Below, piece by piece: positions 1 to 7,904 of a stretch of DNA of 52,912 nucleotides. Position 1 is the first letter of the stretch. Each line of letters opens with the position of its first letter. This DNA comes from Clostridia bacterium (lineage in GTDB: Bacteria > Bacillota_A > Clostridia > Christensenellales > Aristaeellaceae), in NCBI GenBank assembly GCA_017432405.1, contig JAFRJF010000272.1, positions 1 through 52,912 of the forward strand, given 5' to 3'. The notes under the pieces were generated by a model. It worked only from the letters and a program-made list of their open reading frames with translations. It was not told where the DNA came from and searched no databases. Both the position numbers and the translations under genes were made by a program.

Positions 1-1
1 C

Positions 2-280
2 ACCACTGCCGAGGGCAGGGACGACATGACCCGAGGCCCGGGCGCTGTACGACGAGGCCGCGCAAGCGCTGAAGGCGGCCCGGGCCGACTATGCCGCCGG
101 CTGGAGGAAGAGGCGCTGCCCCTGATGAAGCAGACCACCGACGAGATCGCCGCCCAGTACGCCACCGGCATCGACTTCAAGACCCCCATCGGCCGCTACA
201 GCACCGAGTTGAACGAACTGATAGACGGCTGGCAGGCGAATTACGAGATCGAAACCCATCCGGAGCTGCTGAAATACTGA
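2..280 (+). pseudogene. C-terminal end of an unidentified protein, two compensating frame shifts
   Basis: The gene runs in from the left edge. Protein-like sequence ends EIETHPELLKY before the TGA at 278-280. Upstream the coding frame changes twice. It leaves the terminal frame near 30-32, at an ACCC run that looks one C too long, and returns near 99-102, where GGCTGG looks one C short of GGCCTGG. Repairing both gives one continuous helical, Ala/Glu-rich segment (MTEARALYDEAAQALKAARA, then DYAAGLEEEALPLMKQTTDE). The ATG at 26 is therefore probably not a real start. Either two sequencing errors in C runs or a decaying gene would explain this. I do not recognise the family. Confidence 0.45.
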
Positions 281-303
281 TTTGTCACACCGCGACAAAT
301 CAG
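277..303. terminator. Perfect 10-bp hairpin overlapping the stop codon
   Basis: CTGATTTGTC (277-286) and GACAAATCAG (294-303) are perfectly complementary around a 7-nt loop, and the left arm contains the stop codon of the preceding gene. No U-run follows. A near-identical palindrome lies at 36306-36344, so this is a dispersed terminator-like element rather than a one-off. Confidence 0.55.
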
Positions 304-343
304 AATTTGTCAGGATTCGCGAACAGGCTTAATACGGGCGGAC

Positions 344-349
344 TATAAT
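344..349 (+). promoter_or_regulatory. Possible -10 box for the yczE-like/tcdA/cstA run
   Basis: TATAAT lies about 33 nt before the start codon at 382, with an AGGAGG-like site (366-372) in between. No good -35 is seen at the right distance, so the assignment rests on the -10 and position alone. Confidence 0.3.
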
Positions 350-381
350 CGGGGCAGTAAGCGGTGAGGAGGATATATACG

Positions 382-1038
382 ATGCAACGGCGCGATCCCC
401 TGCTGCCCCGCCGGGTGGTGCTTGCGACGGTCGGCATGCTGCTGGCCGGCGTCAGCCTGGGCTTTTTCAAGCGGGCTTTTTTCGGCGTGGACCCCTATCA
501 GTGCCTGGTCAACGGCCTGGCGAACGTGATTCCCATCAGCTTTGGCACGCTCTACATGCTGGTCAACCTGGCGCAGCTGGTGCTGGTGTACTTCCTGGAC
601 AAGCGCTATATCGGCATTTCCACGTTCATCAACCTGTTCCTGCTGGGCTATATGGCCCAGTTCTCCGAGGCGCTGCTGGCCGGCTGGTTCGGCGATCTGG
701 CGCTGCCGGGCCGGATCGTCTTCCTGGCGATCGGCATCGTGGTGTCCTGCTTCGCGGCGGCGCTGTACTACACGGCGGACCTGGGCGTCTCCACCTACGA
801 CGCCATACCGCTGCACATCTCCGATTGCAGGCCGAAGCTGTTCGGCAGGGTGTTGCCCTTCCGCGTGGTGCGCATACTCTCCGACCTGGTGTGTACTGTC
901 GTGGGCGTGCTGCTGGGCGCGCCGGCGGGCATCGGCACGGTGATCACCGCGCTGTTCATGGGTCCGCTGATCAGCTTCTTCCGCAGGACCGTCTCGGAGC
1001 CGTTGCTCCATCGCGGCACAGGGGAGGCGACGACATGA
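382..1038 (+). CDS. YitT/YczE-family integral membrane protein
   Basis: A 218-aa hydrophobic protein with about five membrane segments (GMLLAGVSLGFF, SFGTLYMLVNLAQLVLVYF, TFINLFLLGYM, IVFLAIGIVVSCFAAALYY, ILSDLVCTVVGVLLGAPAGI). The motif ADLGVSTYDAIPLHI and the GIGTVITALFMGPLISFF end are typical of the YczE/YyaS branch of the YitT superfamily, whose substrate is unknown. The ATG at 382 is preferred over a GTG at 364 because GAGGAGG (366-372) lies 9 nt before it and would be inside the longer reading. Its TGA overlaps the next ATG (ATGA, 1035-1038), so it is probably co-translated with tcdA. Confidence 0.8.
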   Translation: MQRRDPLLPRRVVLATVGMLLAGVSLGFFKRAFFGVDPYQCLVNGLANVIPISFGTLYMLVNLAQLVLVYFLDKRYIGISTFINLFLLGYMAQFSEALLAGWFGDLALPGRIVFLAIGIVVSCFAAALYYTADLGVSTYDAIPLHISDCRPKLFGRVLPFRVVRILSDLVCTVVGVLLGAPAGIGTVITALFMGPLISFFRRTVSEPLLHRGTGEATT

Positions 1039-1763
1039 ACGCAGACCCGTTTTCCCGGACCCGGCTGCTGCTGGGGGATGAGGGCATGACCCGGTTGGCG
1101 GCGGCCCGGGTGGCCGTGTTCGGCCTGGGCGGCGTGGGCGGCAGCGCCGCGGAGGCGCTGGCCCGAAGCGGCGTTGGCGCGCTGGACCTGTTCGACGACG
1201 ACGCGGTGAGCCTGACCAACCTGAACCGGCAGGCCGTCGCCACCGTCGATAGCCTGGGCATGGCCAAGGTGGACGCCATGGCCGCGCGGATCGCCGCCGT
1301 CGCGCCGAATGCGCGGGTGGAAAGACACCGCATGTTCTATATGCCCGAAAACGCCGGCGATGTGGACCTGTCCGCCTACGATTACGTGGTGGACGCCGTG
1401 GACACCGTCGCCGCCAAGCTGGAGCTGGCCGTCCGGGCCACGGCCCTGGGGGTGCCCATCATCAGCGCCATGGGGGCGGGCAACAAGCTGGACCCGACCA
1501 GGCTGGTGATCTCCGACATCTACAAGACCTCGGTGTGCCCGCTGGCGCGGGTGATGCGCCGGGAGCTGCGCAGACGGGGCGTCCGGCGGCTGAAGGTCGC
1601 CTGGTCCACCGAGCCGCCCGCGACCGCCCTGGGCGCGCTTGTGGAGGAGGACACCCTCCATCCCCGCCGCAGCATACCGGGCAGCACCGCCTTCGTGCCC
1701 CCCGCCATGGGCCTGGCCATCGCCGCCGAGGTGGTGCGCACGCTGGCCGGGCTGGAGGGGTGA
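1035..1763 (+). CDS. tcdA: tRNA threonylcarbamoyladenosine dehydratase (ThiF/E1-like)
   Basis: A 242-aa member of the ThiF/MoeB E1-like family. In the TcdA/CsdL group the enzyme uses ATP to dehydrate t6A37 in tRNA to cyclic ct6A. Residues 27-45 hold the nucleotide-binding loop ([19 protein letters not shown]), followed by [16 protein letters not shown], where the Asp binds nucleotide and the Asn-Arg-Gln segment is characteristic. [12 protein letters not shown] and the late [22 protein letters not shown] are typical of TcdA. Length matches the usual 230-270 aa. GGGGAGG (1020-1027) supports the start that overlaps the preceding stop. The linked membrane protein gives no functional clue. Confidence 0.88.
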   Translation: MNADPFSRTRLLLGDEGMTRLAAARVAVFGLGGVGGSAAEALARSGVGALDLFDDDAVSLTNLNRQAVATVDSLGMAKVDAMAARIAAVAPNARVERHRMFYMPENAGDVDLSAYDYVVDAVDTVAAKLELAVRATALGVPIISAMGAGNKLDPTRLVISDIYKTSVCPLARVMRRELRRRGVRRLKVAWSTEPPATALGALVEEDTLHPRRSIPGSTAFVPPAMGLAIAAEVVRTLAGLEG

Positions 1764-1801
1764 AGGGCAATGACTCCGGCGGTTTTCGGAGGAAGGTTGA
1801 A

Positions 1802-2062
1802 TTGAACTACGTCTATATCCTTCGCTGCGCGGACGGCACGCTGTACTGCGGCTGGACCACGGACCTCGAGGCTCGGCTCGCCACCCACAACAGCGGCAAG
1901 GGCGCGAAGTATACCCGGTCCCGCCGCCCCGTCGAGCTGGTCTATTTCGAGGCCTACGAAGACCGGCACGACGCCCTCAGCCGGGAATGGCACATCAAGC
2001 GGATGACCCGTGAGGAAAAGCTGGCGCTGGCGCGCGCGCCGATCGCGCCATGGAATCTGTAA
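1802..2062 (+). CDS. GIY-YIG domain endonuclease, UPF0213/YhbQ type
   Basis: An 86-aa single-domain GIY-YIG protein. The N-terminus reads [18 protein letters not shown], with YVY and YCG at the GIY and YIG positions, followed by the conserved Arg of [10 protein letters not shown] and the [19 protein letters not shown] motif. A Glu near residue 63 (REWHIKRMT) fits the metal-binding position. The start is probably TTG at 1802: GGAGGAAGG (1788-1796) lies 5 nt upstream and the homologous sequence begins exactly there. Small stand-alone members like YhbQ and YazA may act on damaged DNA, but their role is poorly known. The gene lies 38 nt after tcdA and 19 nt before cstA. Confidence 0.82.
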   Translation: MNYVYILRCADGTLYCGWTTDLEARLATHNSGKGAKYTRSRRPVELVYFEAYEDRHDALSREWHIKRMTREEKLALARAPIAPWNL

Positions 2063-2081
2063 AAAAGAAGGAGTGTCCCAT

Positions 2082-3518
2082 ATGATCTCGTTGATTGCAT
2101 GCTTTGGGGTGCTGATCATCGGCTACCTCACCTATGGCTGGCTGGTGGACAGGACGTTCGGCCCGGACGACCGGGTGACCCCGGCCAACCGGCTCACCGA
2201 CGGCGTGGACTACGTTCCGATGAAGGGCTGGCGGCTGTTCCTGGTGCAGCTGCTGAACATCGCCGGCACGGGGCCGATCTTCGGGCCGCTGATGGGCGCC
2301 TGCTTCGGACCGGTGGTGTTCCTGTGGATCGTATTCGGGTCCGTGCTGGGTGGCGCGGTGCACGACTACATGGTGGGCATGATCTCCGAGCGCCACGACG
2401 GAAAGTCCATCGCCGAGCTCTCGGGCATCTACCTGGGCAGCGGCGCGAAGTGGGGCATGCGGCTGTTCTCGGTGCTGCTGCTGCTGCTGACGGGCACCGT
2501 GTTCGTCAACAGCCCCGCGGCGCTGATCGACCGGCTGACGCCCATGCAGAACGACACCCAGATCTGGGTGGTGGTGATACTGGTCTACTACGTGCTGGCG
2601 ACGCTGCTGCCCATCGACAAGATCATCGGCAAGCTGTACCCCGTCTTCGGCGTGGTGCTCATCGCCATGGCGGCGGGCATACTGGGCGGCACGTTGTTCG
2701 GCGGCTACAGGGTGCCGGAGATCTCCCTGGCCAACCTGCACCCGGAGGGGCTGCCGGTGTGGCCCTACATGTTCGTCACGGTGGCCTGCGGCGCGATTTC
2801 CGGCTTCCACGCCACCCAGTCGCCGATGGCCTCCAAGTGCATCACCTCGGAGCGGCAGGGCCGCAGGATCTTTTACGGCGCCATGCTGGCCGAATCGGTG
2901 ATCGCGCTGATCTGGGCCGCCGGCGGCGCGGCCTTCTACGGCGCCACGGGCGGCCTGAACAGCGCGCTGTCCACGCTGGGGCAGTCCGGCACGGTGTATG
3001 ACATCTCCATCGGCATGCTGGGCCCGGTGGGCGCGGTGCTGGCCATCATCGGCGTCATCGCCTGCCCGATCACCTCCGGCGATACCGCGTTCAGGAGCGC
3101 CCGCCTGATCCTGGCGGAGATGTTCCACCTGGATCAGAAGCCCATCAAAAACCGCCTGCTGGTGACGCTGCCGCTGCTGGGCGTGGCCGCGGTGCTGACC
3201 CAGCTGGATTTCAACGTGCTGTGGCGCTACTTCTCCTGGTCCAACCAGACCCTGGCCATGATCAGCCTGTGGGTGGCGACGGCCTATCTGATCCGGGCGG
3301 GCCGGGGGCGCTACGCCTCCCTGGTGACGGCGCTGCCCGCGACGTTCATGTCCGCAGTCAGCCTGACCTACATCCTGATGGCGAAGGAGGGCCTGAGCCT
3401 GGGGGCGGCGGTGGCTTATCCGGCAGGCGCGGTCTTCGCCGCGGCGATGTTTGCGCTGTATATGTGTGCGCTTCGCAGGGGCAGCCTGCCCTGGCAAAGG
3501 CCCGACAGCCTGGCGTAA
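2082..3518 (+). CDS. cstA: CstA-family carbon starvation / pyruvate-peptide transporter
   Basis: A 478-aa polytopic membrane protein. The N-terminal segment YGWLVDRTFGPDDRVTPANR and the family motifs GTGPIFGPLMGA, GGAVHDYMVGMISERHDGKSI and FHATQSPMASKCI identify CstA, and the second half carries PITSGDTAFRSARLILAE and WRYFSWSNQTLAM, also hallmarks. Members such as E. coli BtsT and CstA import pyruvate or peptides under carbon limitation. At about 480 aa it is the short form common in Clostridia, lacking the longer C-terminus of enterobacterial CstA. The ATG at 2082 has GAAGGAG upstream. A 22-bp hairpin closes the unit. Confidence 0.92.
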   Translation: MISLIACFGVLIIGYLTYGWLVDRTFGPDDRVTPANRLTDGVDYVPMKGWRLFLVQLLNIAGTGPIFGPLMGACFGPVVFLWIVFGSVLGGAVHDYMVGMISERHDGKSIAELSGIYLGSGAKWGMRLFSVLLLLLTGTVFVNSPAALIDRLTPMQNDTQIWVVVILVYYVLATLLPIDKIIGKLYPVFGVVLIAMAAGILGGTLFGGYRVPEISLANLHPEGLPVWPYMFVTVACGAISGFHATQSPMASKCITSERQGRRIFYGAMLAESVIALIWAAGGAAFYGATGGLNSALSTLGQSGTVYDISIGMLGPVGAVLAIIGVIACPITSGDTAFRSARLILAEMFHLDQKPIKNRLLVTLPLLGVAAVLTQLDFNVLWRYFSWSNQTLAMISLWVATAYLIRAGRGRYASLVTALPATFMSAVSLTYILMAKEGLSLGAAVAYPAGAVFAAAMFALYMCALRRGSLPWQRPDSLA

Positions 3519-3534
3519 ATACAGGAGGATCATC

Positions 3535-3583
3535 GCGCAAAACGGCGGCCTGTACACGAAATGTACAGGCCGCCGTTTTGCGC
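3535..3583. terminator. 22-bp perfect hairpin after cstA
   Basis: Arms 3535-3556 and 3562-3583 are perfectly complementary (GCGCAAAACGGCGGCCTGTA begins the left arm) around the 5-nt loop CGAAA. The A run in one arm and T run in the other make it usable in both directions. It has no trailing U tract of its own. Confidence 0.7.
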
Positions 3584-3585
3584 GT

Positions 3586-3748
3586 GCGAACGGGGAAAAC
3601 TATTATTCAAAACTGTAAAATTCCCATACAATACTTAAATTTCGCCATATAAAACCAGCGTAATTTATCATATCATGATATAAAAGTTAACTTGAATTCT
3701 TTCGCGTGGCCACACGTGAATGATAAATAGAGTAAGGAGGCTATACCC
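3586..3748 (+). promoter_or_regulatory. AT-rich control region with ATATCATGATAT palindrome
   Basis: This stretch is strikingly AT-rich compared with its surroundings and precedes the galactoside importer. It contains a perfect 12-bp palindrome ATATCATGATAT at 3670-3681, a second short one GTGGCCAC within 3706-3716, and a TTGAAT (about 3692) followed 20 or more nt later by GATAAA. No single promoter is convincing, but the region is the obvious place for the AraC-type regulator encoded downstream to act. Confidence 0.4.
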
Positions 3749-5035
3749 ATGAAGAACGTGAAAGTCCTGCTGTCTGTCCTGCTGGCGCTGGCGATGCTGA
3801 TTGGCGCCACCGCCGCCTTTGCCGAGGACTTCTCGGTGGATACGCTGGAGGTCAAGATCTGGGATAACAACCAGCTGGCCGGCCTGCAGCAGATCGCCGA
3901 CGAGTGGACCGCGCAGAGCGGCGTCAAGGTCAACATTCAGGTCGTCGACTGGGGCAACTACTGGACCCTGCTGGAGGCCGGCGCTTCCGGCGGCGACATG
4001 CCCGACGTGTTCTGGATGCACTCCAACAATGCCGAGATGTACATGAACGCCCACAAGCTGCTGGACCTGACCGACTACATCGCCGCCAGCGACGTGGTGA
4101 ACCTGGAGAACTACTATCAGGGCATCACCGACCTGTACAGCAAGGACGGCCGCAACTACGCCGTTGCGAAGGACCATGACACCATCGCCCTTCTGTACAA
4201 CAAGGCCCTCTTCGACCAGTACGGCGTGGAGTATCCCAACGACGACTGGACCTGGGAGGACTACAAGGCCGCGGCCGAGAAGATCACCGAGGCCTCCGGC
4301 GGCGAAGTCTACGGCGGCGCCTGCAACACCGGCAACAACCAGGATACCTTCTACAACATCATCTATGATTTCGGCGGCTTCGTGATCTCCGACGACAAGA
4401 AGACCTCCGGCTGGAACGACCCGAATACCCTGAAGGCCTTCGAGTTCATGGGCACCCTGTTCAACAACGCCTGGGCGCCCCAGCAGATGCTGGCCGAGAA
4501 CGGCAAGGACCGTCTGTTCCTGAACAAGAAGATCGCCATGGACACCGAGGGCAGCTGGATGATCAGCCAGTTCTACACCGACGACAACCACGACGATTAC
4601 GCCTGGGCCATGCTGCCCTATGAGGACGTGAACGGCAACGGCCAGTGCGATGCGGGCGAGCGCGTCTCCATCTACAACGGCCTGGGCTGGTCCGCCTCCG
4701 CCGACGTGAAGGATCCCGCCGCGGCCTGGAGCCTGATCGAGTGGTTCTCCAGCAAGGAGATGCAGCTGAAGCAGTCCGAGCTGGGCGTGACCATGGCCGG
4801 CTACATCGGCTGCTCCGACGCCTTCATGAACGCCTTCCCCGGCATGGACATCTCCGCCTTCCTGAAGATGGAAACCGAGGGCACCCTGGTGTTCCGTCCC
4901 TACAGCAAGTACACCACCCGTTGGGAGGATCAGGCCACCAGCGATCTGGTGCCCGTCTGGAACGATCCCTCGATCATGACCGACACGCTGAACCGCATGG
5001 CGGGCGACATGAACGCCCTGCTGGCCCAGGAATAA
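3749..5035 (+). CDS. ABC transporter extracellular sugar-binding protein (family 1)
   Basis: A 428-aa exported solute-binding protein of the MalE/MsmE class. Residues 1-25 form a signal peptide (two Lys, hydrophobic core, AFA-ED cleavage site). There is no lipobox Cys, which is unusual for a Gram-positive binding protein. The mature part has the family pattern IWDNNQLAGLQQIADEWTAQ, GNYWTLLEAGASGGDMPDVFWM, ALLYNKALFDQYG and DDWTWEDYKAAAEKIT, plus a late AAWSLIEWFSSKEMQLK. It delivers the sugar to the two permeases that follow. Context with three alpha-galactosidase-type genes points to raffinose-family or melibiose-type substrates. AAGGAGG lies 8-9 nt before the ATG. Confidence 0.9.
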   Translation: MKNVKVLLSVLLALAMLIGATAAFAEDFSVDTLEVKIWDNNQLAGLQQIADEWTAQSGVKVNIQVVDWGNYWTLLEAGASGGDMPDVFWMHSNNAEMYMNAHKLLDLTDYIAASDVVNLENYYQGITDLYSKDGRNYAVAKDHDTIALLYNKALFDQYGVEYPNDDWTWEDYKAAAEKITEASGGEVYGGACNTGNNQDTFYNIIYDFGGFVISDDKKTSGWNDPNTLKAFEFMGTLFNNAWAPQQMLAENGKDRLFLNKKIAMDTEGSWMISQFYTDDNHDDYAWAMLPYEDVNGNGQCDAGERVSIYNGLGWSASADVKDPAAAWSLIEWFSSKEMQLKQSELGVTMAGYIGCSDAFMNAFPGMDISAFLKMETEGTLVFRPYSKYTTRWEDQATSDLVPVWNDPSIMTDTLNRMAGDMNALLAQE

Positions 5036-5047
5036 TTCCTCTGAACC

Positions 5048-5079
5048 ATACGCCCAAGGCCCCTGGGCCTTGGGCGTAT
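5048..5079 (+). terminator. 15-bp hairpin between binding protein and permease genes
   Basis: ATACGCCCAAGGCCC (5048-5062) pairs fully with 5065-5079. It has no U-run, so it is more likely a partial terminator or a 3'-end stabiliser giving more binding protein than permease, a common arrangement in binding-protein operons. Confidence 0.6.
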
Positions 5080-5109
5080 CCACATTCCAGAGAATAGGAG
5101 GTTTGGTTC

Positions 5110-6006
5110 ATGGCAACGACGAAACGCAAGATGACGCCCAGTCAGAAGAGCCAGGCCAAATGGGGGCTGGCCTTCGTCGCCCCGACCATGATCGGACTGA
5201 TCGTATTGAACTTCTATCCGATCTTCAACACGGTCTATCAGTCCTTCTTCAAGACCGGCGACTTCGGCATGGGCAACATCTTCGTGGGTCTTCAGAACTA
5301 TGCCACGGTGCTCAAGGGCGGCGAATTCTGGAGCAGCCTGCTGAACACCTTCAAGTATGCCCTGATCGAGGTGCCCTTCTCGGTGGCCTTCGCACTGCTG
5401 CTGGCGGTGTTCCTCAACCGCAAGATCGCCTGCCGCGGCTTCTACCGCACCGTGTTCTTCCTGCCCATGGTGGCGGCCCCGGCGGCCATCGCCATGGTGT
5501 GGCGCTTCCTGTACAACCAGCAGTTCGGCCTGATCAACAACGTGTTCCACACCACCACCGCGTGGGTCTCCGACCCGAAGATCGCCTGGATCTCTCTGGG
5601 TGTCATCGGCGTGTGGAGCGTCGTGGGCTACAACATGATCCTGCTGATCGCCGGCCTTCAGGAGATTCCCCACGATTACTACGAGGCCGCTGAGATCGAC
5701 GGCGCCACCGGTATCAAGCAGTTCTTCCGCATCACGATACCGCTTCTGAGCCCCACGATCTTCTTCATCCTCCAGACCCGCATCATCGGCGCGCTGCAGC
5801 AGTTCGACCTGATCTTCATGATGATGGACCGGTCCAACCCGGCGCTGCCCAAGACCCAGACGGTGGTCTATTACTTCTACGTCAACGCCTTCCAGTACAA
5901 CAACCGCGGCCTGGGCGCAGCCATCGTGCTGTGCATGCTGGTGCTTATCATGATGATCACCTGGGTGCTGCAGAGGACGGAGAAGTACTGGGTCTTCTAC
6001 AACTGA
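5110..6006 (+). CDS. ABC transporter permease, MalF/MsmF type
   Basis: A 298-aa inner-membrane permease with six predicted spans, starting with WGLAFVAPTMIGLIVLNFYP. The cytoplasmic coupling loop carries the EAA motif EAAEIDGATGIKQFFRITIP, which contacts the ATPase. It pairs with the next permease and probably with the MsmK-type ATPase at 11846-13000. AGGAGG sits 9 nt before the ATG. It is separated from the binding-protein gene by a hairpin but lies in the same operon. Confidence 0.92.
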   Translation: MATTKRKMTPSQKSQAKWGLAFVAPTMIGLIVLNFYPIFNTVYQSFFKTGDFGMGNIFVGLQNYATVLKGGEFWSSLLNTFKYALIEVPFSVAFALLLAVFLNRKIACRGFYRTVFFLPMVAAPAAIAMVWRFLYNQQFGLINNVFHTTTAWVSDPKIAWISLGVIGVWSVVGYNMILLIAGLQEIPHDYYEAAEIDGATGIKQFFRITIPLLSPTIFFILQTRIIGALQQFDLIFMMMDRSNPALPKTQTVVYYFYVNAFQYNNRGLGAAIVLCMLVLIMMITWVLQRTEKYWVFYN

Positions 6007-6022
6007 GAAGGGAGGGGCGCAA

Positions 6023-6862
6023 ATGGAAAGCTACAAGGCCAAAAAAGCGCTGACCCAGGGACTGATCCACCTGTTCCTGATCGTGTTTACCATCACCATG
6101 CTGGTGCCCTTCCTGTGGATGGTGCTCACCGCATTCAAGACCCAGTCGGAATCCACCGCCATCGATCCCTTCGTCATACTGCCGTCTACCTGGCACTTTG
6201 ACAACTTCGTGACGGTGTGGAACAGCTACAACTTCCTGCTGCTCTACAAGAACACGCTTCTGATGATCTTCTTCCGCGTGCTGTGCGCGGTGCTGACCGC
6301 CACCATGGCAGGCTACGCCTTCGGGCGGCTGGAATTCCCGGGCAAGAAATTCCTGTTCGCGCTGGTGCTGATTCAGATGATGGTGCCCGGACAGATATTC
6401 ATCATCCCCCAGTACATCATGGTCAGCAAGCTGAAGTGGATCAATACCATCGCCGGCCTGGTGTTCCCCGGCGCGGTGACCGCCTTCGGCACCTTCCTGC
6501 TCAAGCAGGGCTACCAGGGCCTGCCAAAGGACCTGGAGGAGGCGGCGAGCATCGACGGCTGCAACATCGGCCAGCAGTTCCTGGTCATCATGATGCCGCT
6601 GACCCGCTCCTCGATGGTGTCCTTGGGCATCTTCACTGCGGTGTTCGCGTTCAAGGACCTGATGTGGCCTATGATCGTCTGCTCCGACGCCAAGAGCACC
6701 ACGCTGTCGGCCGGCCTGGCCAAGATGCAGGGCCAGTTCTCCAGCAACTTCCCGCAGCTGATGGCTGCGGCGACCATGGCCTGCCTGCCGATGATCGTGC
6801 TGTACCTGATCTTCCAGAAGCAGTTCGTCGAGGGCATCGCTACCTCCGGCGGCAAGCTGTAA
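6023..6862 (+). CDS. ABC transporter permease, MalG/MsmG type
   Basis: A 279-aa permease forming the second half of the sugar channel. It opens with ALTQGLIHLFLIVFTITMLVPFLWM and ends with a short cytoplasmic tail, as in MalG. The EAA loop reads EEAASIDGCNIGQQFLVIMM followed by PLTRSSMVSLGIF. The start at 6023 has GGGAGGGG nearby and lies 16 nt after the MalF-type gene. No ATPase gene follows directly; the only one in the locus is 5 kb downstream. Confidence 0.92.
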   Translation: MESYKAKKALTQGLIHLFLIVFTITMLVPFLWMVLTAFKTQSESTAIDPFVILPSTWHFDNFVTVWNSYNFLLLYKNTLLMIFFRVLCAVLTATMAGYAFGRLEFPGKKFLFALVLIQMMVPGQIFIIPQYIMVSKLKWINTIAGLVFPGAVTAFGTFLLKQGYQGLPKDLEEAASIDGCNIGQQFLVIMMPLTRSSMVSLGIFTAVFAFKDLMWPMIVCSDAKSTTLSAGLAKMQGQFSSNFPQLMAAATMACLPMIVLYLIFQKQFVEGIATSGGKL

Positions 6863-6871
6863 TGAATCAAA

Positions 6872-6916
6872 GGTCGGTTTGGACGGAGTGCCGCTTGGCC
6901 GACGCTCCGTCCGACC
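6872..6916 (+). terminator. Imperfect hairpin between importer and regulator genes
   Basis: GGTCGG plus GGACGGAG on the left pairs with CTCCGTCCGACC on the right, with a small bulge and a loop of about 15 nt. It may attenuate transcription into the AraC-type gene. Confidence 0.45.
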
Positions 6917-6968
6917 CACATTGGCAGAGGCGGACAACCGACGTCTTTCCAATGAGGGAGGGTATCGC

Positions 6969-7898
6969 ATGAGCCCAAGAAACTACAGTGAAACCTCCGC
7001 CTATCGTGTATTGGTGGAACACAGCCCCAGGCACAGCGACGAGCTGTATATGACCATGTGCGGCATTGAACAGTGCCGCGCGGATAAGGAGTGGGAATCC
7101 CGGGTGCGCGACGGCTTCCACCTTCATGCCATCCTCTCCGGCTGCGGGAGGCTGGAGACGGCGAAGGGATCGGCAAGCCTGCGCGAGGGACAGCTCTTCC
7201 TGATCAAGCCGGGGGAGAAGATCACCTATTATCCCGACCCCCAAAACCCATGGGCATATTGCTGGATGTCCTTCGGCGGCGCGCGGGCCGGCGCGCTGAT
7301 GTGGGAGGCGGGCTTTGTGGAGGGCGTATATCACCTCGAGAGCCATGTGGACGTGTCCAAGTTCTACCAGCTGTGCAATGCGGCGCTGGATACGCCACAG
7401 CTGACCGAGGCGGCGTCGATCAGGCGGCTCGGCCTGACGCTCCAGTATATCGCCACGGCCATAGAATCCTCCGAGCGCGCGCACAGCAACCGCAGCCGGA
7501 GGGGACACCGGCCGCTGTACAACAAACAGGACTACATTCGCTACGCGATCGACTTCTTTGACCACAACTATTCAAATATCGCGCTGACAGACGTATCCAA
7601 CTATCTGGGCATCAATTACAACTATTTTTCCTCGATATTCAAGCAGAGCCAGGGCATATCGCCCAATGAATACCTTCTGAGGGTGCGCATGCGCCAAGCG
7701 AGCCAGATGCTGGTGAACCTGACGATGGACGTACAGACCATCGCGAATTACGTGGGCTATGCGGATTCACTGACCTTCTCCAAGGCGTTCAAGCGTTTTT
7801 TCAGCGTCAGTCCCAAGTTTTACCGGGAGATGCCGCCGGAGGAGAGGCCGGTTTTCGATACAGTTATCCAAAACAGAAGAAACGACAGGCAGGAGTAG
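6969..7898 (+). CDS. AraC-family transcriptional regulator of the galactoside locus
   Basis: A 309-aa regulator. Residues about 20-115 look like the N-terminal cupin sugar-sensing domain (DGFHLHAILSGCGRLETAKG, QLFLIKPGEKITYYPDPQNPWAY). Residues about 190-295 form the double helix-turn-helix: IALTDVSNYLGINYNYFSSIFKQ, then the second helix pair DVQTIANYVGYADSLTFSKAFKRFFSVSPKFYRE. Layout resembles MsmR/RafR activators of raffinose and melibiose operons. The ATG at 6969 is chosen over an upstream in-frame codon because GGGAGGG lies just before it. It sits between importer and GH36 genes and ends 6 nt before the latter, so it is probably part of the operon it controls. Confidence 0.85.
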   Translation: MSPRNYSETSAYRVLVEHSPRHSDELYMTMCGIEQCRADKEWESRVRDGFHLHAILSGCGRLETAKGSASLREGQLFLIKPGEKITYYPDPQNPWAYCWMSFGGARAGALMWEAGFVEGVYHLESHVDVSKFYQLCNAALDTPQLTEAASIRRLGLTLQYIATAIESSERAHSNRSRRGHRPLYNKQDYIRYAIDFFDHNYSNIALTDVSNYLGINYNYFSSIFKQSQGISPNEYLLRVRMRQASQMLVNLTMDVQTIANYVGYADSLTFSKAFKRFFSVSPKFYREMPPEERPVFDTVIQNRRNDRQE

Positions 7899-7904
7899 AC
7901 GAGC

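Noticed and set aside
26..280. Complete 84-aa gene starting at ATG 26
   Set aside because: The first 25 codons lie in the wrong frame relative to the protein-like sequence; no ribosome-binding site.
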